Shown in pieces: positions 16,690 to 64,000 of a stretch of DNA of 64,000 bases. The notes beneath the pieces were generated by a model. The model was given only the letters and a program-made list of their open reading frames with translations, had not been told where the DNA came from and ran no database searches. The stretch is taken from assembly GCA_034509925.1 (NCBI GenBank), contig CM067530.1, positions 3,877,501 to 3,941,500 on the forward strand, written 5' to 3'. Positions within the stretch are counted from its first letter, which is position 1, and each line of letters begins with the position of its first letter. The position numbers and the translations under genes are program-made. Origin of the DNA: Hirudinaria manillensis (taxonomy: Eukaryota; Annelida; Clitellata; Hirudinida; Hirudinidae).

Positions 16690-16870
16690 GAAACGTTGAA
16701 ACAATTCGTTTGCACCAACAGACATCGGGATTCGAATCCCGGCAAGAATTTCTGGCTCCTGGGGTTGCAGCTGTTCAGGGATTCCGGACAGTCGATGTTC
16801 GTGAAAAGAATTGCAAAAGCAAAAACAGACGGAGTAGGTAACCATGGTAGCCAGGAGATACAACAACAAG
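16690..16870 (-). repeat. possible tRNA-derived SINE remnant
   Basis: Contains GGGATTCGAATCCCG (about 16729-16743), a perfect match to a pol III B box and the T-arm of a tRNA. No convincing A box is seen at the right distance, so this could be chance. The surrounding 15968-17138 otherwise shows no gene; on the minus strand it should contain the 3' UTR of the collagen gene. Confidence 0.25.
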
Positions 16871-17138
16871 AAAACATGTACGAATTCGTTCGAATGTTTA
16901 TGACATTGAAATCAATTTTTGCCTTGAAATCAGGATCAGAGAAACTTATTTTGACGGTTTCAGAACTAAAAACATTTTAAACGAAATGACGATTTATAAA
17001 CTAAAATAGCAAACGGTCTTCGTAAGAAACGAAGGAATTAGAAAACAACGCGCATCTTATCATAATATATTTTAGCGATTATATTGCAATTATAAAGTTC
17101 CAAATCGTGGAATTAAGCAAACGATTCTAAAACGCATA

Positions 17139-51790
<34,652 letters not shown>

Positions 51791-52215
51791 CTGGAACCAA
51801 TTATGCCTCCTTAATACTTAATACTTGATCATTTATAATATTTATATTTATTTAAATATTTATAATATTTAATATTAATAATAATAATAATAATACTCAA
51901 TAATAATTTTATTATTATTATTATTCTCATGGGAACTAACTGTAACACGTTCATCTCTCGTTACTGTCGAAATTCCTGAGTGTCTTCAGCTGCCTTGAAA
52001 GAAAAGGTATGCATGAACAACAATAGTACAAGTATGTATCAACAACAACAACAACAATACAAGTATTCATGAACAACAAAAGCATCAACAACAACAATAA
52101 CAGCAACAATCATCATCATCACCTCATAATAATGCATAAATAATAAATTGCCCTTTAATGTTGAACATGGTTTTTACATGCTTTTACTAATATTAATTAA
52201 TTAATAATAATAGTA

Positions 52216-52217
<2 letters not shown>

Positions 52218-52275
<58 letters not shown>
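52218..52275. repeat. (AAT)n microsatellite
   Basis: About 19 units. Between 51791 and 54415 I see only AT-rich intergenic sequence, CAACAA/ATCATC runs (about 52015-52125) and the repeats listed separately. Confidence 0.95.
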
Positions 52276-52278
<3 letters not shown>

Positions 52279-52800
52279 CTGCGAGTCACATCCAACGACA
52301 GCAACAAGAAAGTATGATTTTAAACAATTCGCATGTTATGACAGACGAAATGTTTTGGCAATTTATCGCAATATAAAAAAAAATCAGACAAAAATTTGTT
52401 ATCGATGCTATTATTATTATTATTTTAAAATTTAAAAAAATTATTTTTATGTATGTTATGGAGGGGTTTTTTTTGCAAATTAATTTAATGAATAAATACA
52501 TAAATATATAAAAAGATAAACTAAATTATGATTAATAATAATAATAATTAATTAATTTAATAATGATTTTTTTATAATAATAATAATAATACGTCCTTAA
52601 CTCTGCTAACAGGACAACTTTTTCCTAAAGTTATGAAATCAATTCTAATGAAACTCAGGTCCTTGATTGAAATCAATCCATTCACTGTCAATCAGGCCCA
52701 AATTCAACCCAGGAAAGTCATAAAATGTAATCTTATTAATAAATATAAATTAAAATATCATCTTAATTATATTAATTAATTAATTAAAGCTATAATTAAT

Positions 52801-52915
52801 AATAAGCAATATTATATAATAAAATTAACCTCCCCAAATTCAACCCCGACCCTGGTCTTACTAAATATTAATATAACTTAGAACTAAATGAATAATAAGC
52901 AATATTATATTATAT

Positions 52916-52961
<46 letters not shown>

Positions 52962-53075
52962 TAATATGTCATTTATATAGCGCCGTGCGCGTGAGCTACA
53001 GAGGCGCTGCGCCATGTAGTAAAAGTAACCTCCCCAAATCCATCCCCGACCCTGGTCTTAATCTGAGACCCTCGA
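52801..53075. repeat. locally duplicated short repeat with AGCGCC palindrome
   Basis: The 34-nt segment beginning AACCTCCCCAAAT and ending CCCTGGTCTTA occurs at 52827-52860 and, with two mismatches, at 53027-53060. AATAAGCAATATTATAT occurs at 52801-52817 and 52893-52909. Between them are (AAT)n (52921-52959) and TCATTTATATAGCGCCGTGC ... GAGGCGCTGCGCC. AT-repeat followed by TTATATAGCGCC resembles dispersed repeats common in invertebrate genomes, but I cannot name a family. Confidence 0.6.
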
Positions 53076-53690
53076 ATCTCGAACGATTCGTTGAATCAGA
53101 AAAGCAAATAAAAAGTCTCTTTCAGTGCATTGAGTCACGTGATTTCATGATAAGTTCAATCATTTGAGGTCACTCGTCTGCTTTCTGGAAACGTCTGCTC
53201 CTGGTATTTTTTGCGCGCGAAATCTTCGAGTCATCAGATGATGATGATGTCACATTGTGATGATGATAATGCCATCAGATGTACAGAAGCAAGTTTTAAA
53301 TTTTTGCATATATTCGCAAAACTCATAGGAAATGAATTGGAGTTCCCATTGAATTATCTCCATTTAGCACCGAATTAAAGAAAATTTGAGGTGATAAAAA
53401 AAAATTAATTAAAGACAGAAAGAGTTTGCAAAAAGTCGCTACGGTTTATGACCCCAAATAACTCCCACGTAACCCTAATCCTGACCTTAGCCCTACTCCA
53501 AGACTCAGCTCTTACCAGGTGTTAACAAATTCGTTATGTTATTCAGCTTAATAATGACACTGCAAAAATCATTTAATAATTTCAAAGGCATTAAAATAAA
53601 TACATTGATTTATCATCCAAAAAAAATTCAATTATAAATTTATTTATTTGTGTATTTATCATTTATTAATTATTAATCCATTTAAGCAAG

Positions 53691-53704
53691 GTTGCCATAG
53701 TAAC
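53691..53704. promoter_or_regulatory. perfect RFX X-box motif
   Basis: GTTGCCATAGTAAC fits GTNRCC-N2-RGYAAC exactly; RFX factors use this motif to drive ciliary genes. It lies about 1.9 kb upstream of the collagen start codon and downstream of the weak candidate exons at 54.4-54.7 kb, so its target is unclear and it may be a chance match. Confidence 0.35.
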
Positions 53705-54415
53705 GCGGCCGACATCAGGTAAATATTGTGATCGATTGGTTATTACCTAGTTACCGAGTGTGCGTTACGTGATACATGCATACTCTGCATTGTTTATGCA
53801 TATGTACCAATATGATGTACCTAATGATGTAAATGATGATGTTATGCACGATCTTGTATGCGATACGTAATGATATAAATTATGATTTATTAATATACTG
53901 CATGAGGTGTGTGTACTACGCTTTGTAACTTTGACATCATTTCAATTCCTCATAACGTATTAGTTATTTCAAATTCCATAAATTTTATTAGTTAGCAATC
54001 AGCTACATTCACCAGATGATAATAATATACAGTAAAATTAATAATAGTAATCATAATATTAACAACAACAATAATAATAATAACAATAGTAATATTAATA
54101 ATAAAATATTATTATTATTATTAACATTAACAATAACCAAGACTTCCAGACTTCGATAAATTAAGAAATATTCAAACGATGCATTGACAGTGCCATTGTC
54201 CAGGTCCTAAGAAATACTACGATCACGCAATTGGGCCTCAACGCGTATTAGCGATGATGCCAAGGAATGTCTGCCGAATATGTCGAGTCCAAATATGGAA
54301 CACAAATCGTGACTCTTAACCGTCCAGTTGGTTGTGTAATAAGTAAAATAATTAATCAATAATTATTACAATGATTAAACCGATAGCAATTACATTAACT
54401 TGTTATAATTAATAC

Positions 54416-54657
54416 CTCATCTGGTAAACCAATTCCAACCAACCTGTAGTCCAGCAGGATGTCCGATGTCCCTAAGTCTTGGTTCTATAAGCAAATACCT
54501 GAAAATGCAATGAAGGAATGAACGAGGTAGATAGAGATTTAAAAAATGGTCAAACACAGAAAAATCAAAATTCCTTTTACAAATTCAGTTAAAAAAAAAC
54601 TTTAAAGAAACTGCCAACGAACTGCTTTGTTTACCTTGACTTTGAATGCTAACTCGT
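54416..54657 (-). CDS. candidate exon pair of an unknown gene
   Basis: 54416-54484 (69 nt, after TGCTTATAG, before GTATTA) reads NQDLGTSDILLDYRLVGIGL then PDE. A possible 23-nt exon 54635-54657 (before GTAAAC) reads ELAFKVK and would join in phase 0. The segment is not low-complexity, unlike its surroundings, and could belong to a beta-rich domain. No family is recognised and neither end of a gene was found, so this may be a relic or chance. Confidence 0.22.
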
Positions 54658-55604
54658 CTTCGGCAAATATCAGAAGATATCCAAGATTAAAAAAAAATTA
54701 CTACAACAACAACAATAAACAAGGAAAAATTTATTATTACTTAAAATACAAAGTAAGGTCAGATCGTATCAAACGATTCCTTTTAAATCCTCTCCGTCCA
54801 AAGACAGACTCGCCAAAAAACCTGGAAGGAAAGCACCAGTCAGAGAGAATGGCCGAGGACTCCTGTGGTAGCAGTCTCTCTGAGAAGTCGCGCTAATCTC
54901 GTCTGAAAGATCTTCGGCTTTGACTAGAGGGTCAGCTAGCCAGCCAGAGTAGTCGTCAGCCAGTGAAAGAGAGTTCTAGATGGCACAGCCAAAAAAATGA
55001 GAAGACTCTGAAAAGCAGCCTTTGACTGACTACGAATTTTGACCGGCCGACCGAGCGAGTGAATGTAGTCCTCCGACCGTCGATTCAGTGCGAAACACGA
55101 CCGTCTTCGGCCCACGTTCGCCGACATCCACACACGTTTCGTTGCGTCACAGCTGCATTTTCATTCATTCTTCGGAGTCCTATAACCGGTCGGCACGATC
55201 GGCATCGCATTTACTTCTATCGAGAGCTACAGACAATCGGTCAGGCACCGGAGAGAGACAGGAGAAGGACAGGCAGAGAGACCCCAGGTTACCTCGACTG
55301 GGACAAGCAGTAGGACATCCATGTATCAATGAGAGTTTGACGCATGACTGATATCGAAAAGCAGAGCTTTTTTCACCTAATGCCTACATGTGTATGTGTT
55401 TATATTTAGATTCATTTTCCTCAGGAATCTGATGTCAAATGTGAGAAAAGAAGAAAAAGAAGAAGGAGGGACCTATTTTTAGAACCATCGGTGAATAGTA
55501 GCCCGTTGAACTGGTTTGACGAGCAACCATTATTATTAATATTGATAATATTGCTATTATTAATGCTATTACTATTGTTATTATTCATATTATTATTCAT
55601 ATTA

Positions 55605-55608
55605 TTCA

Positions 55609-55639
<31 letters not shown>

Positions 55640-55642
55640 TAT
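55605..55642. repeat. (ATT)n microsatellite
   Basis: Core of an ATT-rich tract at about 55535-55690. Just upstream, 54840-55330 is a GC-richer island with no recognisable protein; it could be an unannotated promoter or 5' UTR. Confidence 0.85.
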
Positions 55643-55896
55643 TATTATTATCAGCTGTTTATTACTATTATTATATGTTGTTATTATATCATGTAAAACC
55701 TGTTTTACAGAAATCGTTGGCATGCGTTCTAAATGAATTGATTGCAATCAAAAATTGATGCCAATTTCATGGCATCGGTGACGTGCGTCAGTGAATCAAC
55801 CAGACGTTAACGTCATCGTCGGTGGTGTCACACTTCCTGGGATTGGACGTGATTGAGGTGATAAAGATGAAGAAGATAAAAATAAAAATAAAAAAA

Positions 55897-55897
55897 A

Positions 55898-55945
<48 letters not shown>
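55897..55945. repeat. (TAA)n microsatellite
   Basis: About 15 units. From 55946 to 58223 I find no gene: the sequence is AT-rich with short open frames only. Confidence 0.9.
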
Positions 55946-55947
<2 letters not shown>

Positions 55948-58223
55948 TAATAATAATATTGATAAAGATGTCCATGGTGACGACGACGACGATGTTGATG
56001 ATAAAGTTATTTTTAACAAATAGAATATGAAACACTATGTACATATTGAGTGCCTTTTTTCCTCAAAATGTCCTTTGAAATTTTCAAGTCGCTACAAAAG
56101 TTTGAACTTGTTGCTTGTCAGACAAAGCGCTACATTCAGTAACCAAACTAAACATAAAACGGAATTAAACGGAATTATTTCCGAGATTATATAAATTTAA
56201 AAAAAAAAAGTATTAGAATGTAATTGTTGTTTTTTTTTGTTTTCAAATCCAAATGCAAACATCGACTGCTGTTCTTCAAAGCCAAGAGAACTTCGAATCT
56301 TCGATGCAAACGTTTTGTCAACATTAATTGAGAATTAACTCCATAATTCGGGGGGGAAATGACCGATTTTGTCATCAAGATCTTCTCAGTTTCTCTAATT
56401 AATGCTTCTATTTCATTCATTTTTTAAGAAATAATAAATCACATCTGTTGTGTATTAAATAAAATAAATAAAGAATTCGAACGTTTAAATTTCAAATCTT
56501 GTAATATTTCTTGATAGAGGGAATTAAGACCTCAACGCGTAACATAGAACGGCAATCTTAGCAGACGAATTCGACTCAAAGGCGCGAACAATGCCACCAA
56601 CGACGTATTACTTTGAATTTCACGGACTAGCCGAGATATATTGTTCTTAAAAGTAGAATAATATTTTAAAATCGGGATATTTCCTGACTTTACCATCCAT
56701 TTCAACGTTAATTTCATAAAATGTCCATCACAAAAAAGGCTGAGAAACAAAACAAAAAATGGAAAGATCCATTTATCTGATCCGAAAAATTGTTGGGTAC
56801 ATTGGGGTTTTTACGATTTTGAGCGGGAAAAGGTTAAGGGTCAATAGTTATGAACTAAGGTCAAGATAGGGAATGATTTTCTTTTTTTAAAGAATTTTGT
56901 GTTTATGAAAATATTGCACAGAGGTTCGTTACTTATTTCTATTTTATATTATCTGTAGATATCATAAATCTCCAGAGCAAAGATGCTTCGAACGGAATTC
57001 TTGACTTTGATACTCTGAAAGAAAATTTGTAACATTAGCCAACTATTACCGGTGATTTCGATTAATTTTTATGGCGAGAGTCAACCATGTAAAACGAGTC
57101 TAAGAATAGCCTTGATCCACAAGTCATACGAGCAGCGAAGTTCTGAATCGAAGTCTGACAAACAAAGTTGAACAAAGCCGCAGTCGCTTTTCAGGGCAAG
57201 TTTGTTGACATTTTAGAATCATAAAAACAACGAACAAGGTTCGCATCTGAAGATGAACACATCGAGGAATAACAAAAACAATTAGTTCCATTTTTATCGA
57301 CAGTATTTCAAGATTTCATGGAATCTTTTTTTTTACAGAATTTTCTTGGCGATGACGTGAGAAATGCAAACAAGTGCAAAATCGAAGCTGGACAAACTTC
57401 TCAGTGTTTTTGTGAGACTTGTTTTTAGAAAAAAGCAAGGTAGACCAAAACGTTACATCAGAAGAGAACCGATGGCGATCGCATGACAAGAATTTATGAT
57501 TTCAAATTAGATTTAAACGACACCTCATCATCATCATATAAATCACACAAATCTATTGTCTAGAAAATGCATTGCCAGCCGCGCTAGATTCTGGCTCGTA
57601 ATGTTTAAACTCAGCTTCGATTACTCCCAAAAAAGAATTTGCCAAACTGGTTTAGAAATAGAAACATGTATTGCAAGATCGTTACATCGTGGAATGCGTG
57701 CTTCACCCCAGACAATGTAATATTTCTTTTAAAATAAAACTTCAAAATATTTTAATTTATGTTGCTTCAAGCAAAGTATATTCGGATAAATCAAAGTTAA
57801 GAAAGTCATTAAAAACAGATTATTAACTCCGACGGCGTTTCGCCTTTTTCGTGGAATATTGAACGAGGTCCAATAAAGTGATCTTGTAATTACAAAGCAG
57901 TCATGACAGACATTTTGTTGAATTTCAAAGCCAACACGAAATGCTAATAATAAAAAAGAATTTCATATTTGCAATATTTTAAAATGATAGACGCCATATT
58001 TTATCTATGGACGAGCAGGCGATACTTCTAATATTTCGGTCTAGCGTTCGCGAGGGTGGATAGCCAAACGATCAGGTTGGGTCACAAACATTTAATTCTT
58101 CTGTCAGACGACTAAATTATACGATAAATCTGTTTAAATTGTGTCATCAAAATTCGAATTAGACTGAAATCATGAAAAAAAAATTAGATTTGAAGCAGTC
58201 AAGAGCAATTATGGAGGACAACA

Positions 58224-58775
58224 TTATTCATTAGGAAGTTGCAAATAGAGGGTCGTTTTGTCCTCGATTCCTGAGTCTGTCAGAAGTACGTCCATGTTGT
58301 CGTAAACCTTCTGGTCTTTGTGACACATAAGTTGGCATCCTTTCAATGACTTGCCTGCCTTGGCTTCTACTGTTCTCAAAATGCACTTTATCGGATCTGA
58401 GCCTTTAAAGTTTGATACTATTTTTCTTCCGTCCGGTAATTTTATAGCGAGCGAGAATATCTGGACATCCGCTTGATTGTGTTGAGTCTTGGAGTTTTCG
58501 ACTCCAATGATCTCTTTATCTTTAGTGATTCTTAACTGCTTTGTGCAAGAAGTCTTTTGGCTTCCAGACTGGCGGCCTGCTTTGCCCGAATCAGCAGATT
58601 TCGACGATTTATCATTTCTGCCGATGTCGGAGATTTCCGGGAGAACTCTGTACTTACTGCTGGCAAGTCTGGATGCGTTGTCTCGTTTGTAGTGCCCGAC
58701 TTCGCTTGGAAAGCTTAATCTCCTATTGCTCACGCCTGCATTTCGTTTATCTTTCACAATTTCCATGGCAAGCAC
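58224..58775 (-). CDS. UBXN10: UBX-domain protein, UBXN10-like
   Basis: 183 aa, single exon. The C-terminal half (about 103-183; LAIKLPDGRKIVSNFKGSD to TTLYLQLPNE) has the pattern of a UBX ubiquitin-like domain, which binds p97/VCP. The N-terminal half is basic and Ser-rich, with SSKYRVLPEI resembling the short conserved N/KY-x-VLP motif I recall in vertebrate UBXN10, also a single-coding-exon gene with a C-terminal UBX. UBXN10 is a p97 adaptor that supports intraflagellar transport and ciliogenesis. This protein is shorter than the roughly 280-residue human one. Met1 or Met4 could start it. A degenerate X-box (GTTGTGTTAGCAAC) lies about 100 nt upstream. Orthology is inferred. Confidence 0.65.
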   Translation of the reverse strand: MLAMEIVKDKRNAGVSNRRLSFPSEVGHYKRDNASRLASSKYRVLPEISDIGRNDKSSKSADSGKAGRQSGSQKTSCTKQLRITKDKEIIGVENSKTQHNQADVQIFSLAIKLPDGRKIVSNFKGSDPIKCILRTVEAKAGKSLKGCQLMCHKDQKVYDNMDVLLTDSGIEDKTTLYLQLPNE

Positions 58776-58870
58776 TAACCAAATATAAATCTAGCGCTTC
58801 GTATCTCGACGATGATCGAAACAACGACGCCTTTCTCGTCGTAAACACACGACCTTAAAACCAAAATTCT

Positions 58871-58884
58871 GTTGTGTTAGCAAC
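58871..58884. promoter_or_regulatory. degenerate RFX X-box upstream of UBXN10-like gene
   Basis: GTTGTGTTAGCAAC: the AGCAAC half-site is perfect and the other half has two mismatches. The position, about 100 nt upstream of the start codon, suits a ciliary gene. Confidence 0.3.
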
Positions 58885-59251
58885 CGACTAGGATACCACC
58901 AGAAAGCGCTTAACACATATTCGAGTCGCGAATTTTGCTGCTCTTCGGATAAAAAAAAAATGAATTCAAACCTAAAAGTAACTAGAAATTTTTAAAACAA
59001 ATTAAACCAAACATGGGATCGACAGGTCACGACCAAAAAGGTTGGGTCGCATCGCCGAACCGTCCAGCGACACAAACGTGTGGGCGACCACGCCTCAAAC
59101 CCACAGCCTATAGCGTTAACGTTTGCGAACTCCAGACCCATGGGTCAACAGGTCACATTCCAGCTTGTGGTCTGGCAAACAACTGCCGTTAACTAGTGTG
59201 TTTCACCAACTGAAGCTTCCAAATCAATATGCAAACAAATTCATTGCATCG

Positions 59252-59257
59252 TTTATT
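59252..59257 (-). terminator. candidate poly(A) signal for thioredoxin reductase
   Basis: AATAAA on the minus strand about 780 nt past the stop codon, leaving room for a SECIS element in the 3' UTR. I could not identify a SECIS by eye in 59240-60036. Confidence 0.35.
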
Positions 59258-60036
59258 CATCAATGTGAGTCACAACGCATTCATTGACGTGACATAATAA
59301 TAATAATAATATTAGCAGCAACAACAATAATAATAATAAAGGTTAAGAGTGCAACAACTAGTGAAGTTATCATTACCAATGATCCATTACAAATCAACCA
59401 AAGCAGAGAGGTAGATTCCTCATTTTAAGATAAACAGAGAAATAAAAAAGGTAGGAAAAGGACGAGAAGAGCGACCGGCGTCGACCTGGAAACGACATCG
59501 GATCCGCTCGGCCCGTCGAGGGTTTAAGAGCTGGATCGTCAAAGGACCAGGAAGAAGGAAGTCGGGAGGAAGGATGGCTTCGGCGAAAGACAAAGAGAAA
59601 CATGGCGATCCTAAGGTTCTGGTTAGAATGCTATAATGTTATCACAGCAGGTCATCAAAATATGAAAGGCCGTCAGAAAATGTGCAAGCTCGACAATCAT
59701 AACGAATGCCCGAGACGTCTCGAGGTCACGAACATTGACAACTAGCTGCCGGCACGGGGAACTCGATGTCGACGACAGAACCTTAATCGACACGTTCGTC
59801 TTTCGCCAGAAGATTCTTCCTCCAACATCCGGTCAAAGTGAGAGTCAAAGTTAGTCGTCCCCAACGGAACGAACGCTGACGAGAGCATCCTGCCTCAGAC
59901 GCACCCCGAGTCTCCCCCCACACGAGGCAAACTCTTCCAAACCCAATGGCAATCGATCCCTTCCGACGATTGAATTGCCCCGACGACATGTCAGATTCGG
60001 GGAGATCGGGAGGGCGCCGCTAGCGAGGCAGGACGC

Positions 60037-63793
<3,757 letters not shown>

Positions 63794-64000
63794 TGTGCTG
63801 TCACAACCTCCTGATCGATCGAGCGACAAATGACGACCGACGTTAACGACTTTAAAACCGAAAATCACGTGATGATGATGATGGCGATGACTGAGTTTTT
63901 GTTCATTGTTGATGATATTATCATGATACATAAAATAAGTTAATCGGTTAAAACATGCAAAGTTCTCCAAAGATTAGATAAACACTAGAAGGTTTTGATA

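Noticed and set aside
16462-16869. 135-residue minus-strand frame with a Gln run.
   Set aside because: The Gln run is a short TTG/TTC microsatellite and the rest spans a SINE-like B box; no domain is recognisable.
56187-56420. 77-residue minus-strand frame starting MNEIEALIRETEKIL.
   Set aside because: First 55 residues look protein-like, but it ends in A/T-run translation, has no homology I recognise and no supporting splice partner.

Overview
The window is eukaryotic. Genes are split by GT-AG (and some GC-AG) introns, intergenic DNA is AT-rich and full of (AAT)n and GATG/GGAT-type microsatellites, non-LTR retrotransposons are present, and one gene uses in-frame TGA as selenocysteine. The dominant gene looks like an annelid cuticle collagen, so I infer a marine annelid or close lophotrochozoan. 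No other marker in the window fixes the taxon.

Layout. 1-2.6 kb is intergenic, with tetranucleotide minisatellites and a decayed RNase H fragment. 2.6-11.05 kb is a head-to-tail series of non-LTR retrotransposons of the restriction-like-endonuclease (R2/R4) type, all embedded in (TAA)n: one with an intact 1144-aa ORF, one whose 1160-codon ORF has a single internal stop, and a 3' stub of a third. 13.16-15.97 kb (+) holds two exons of a small cysteine-rich Ly6/three-finger protein.

17.1-51.8 kb (-) is one giant gene. I traced 62 coding exons that join in frame: a signal peptide, one von Willebrand A domain with a complete MIDAS (3 exons), 57 Gly-X-Y exons, and a last exon with a juxtamembrane helix, a transmembrane segment and a cytoplasmic tail. 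The product is about 9,017 residues, of which about 8,650 are collagenous and very rich in Thr at the Y position. At 0.286 nm per residue the helix would be about 2.5 micrometres long, close to what I recall for isolated annelid cuticle collagens.

51.8-58.2 kb is mostly intergenic, with microsatellites, a short repeat, a perfect RFX X-box and a weak candidate exon pair. 58.2-58.8 kb (-) is a single-exon UBX-domain gene resembling UBXN10, a ciliary p97 adaptor. 60.0-63.8 kb (-) is an apparently complete 15-exon thioredoxin reductase ending Gly-Cys-Sec-Gly.

The protein-coding genes are functionally unrelated neighbours. The main novelty is the membrane-anchored vWA-collagen. Secondary points are the tandem (TAA)n-targeted retrotransposons with a covarying 5' UTR stem.
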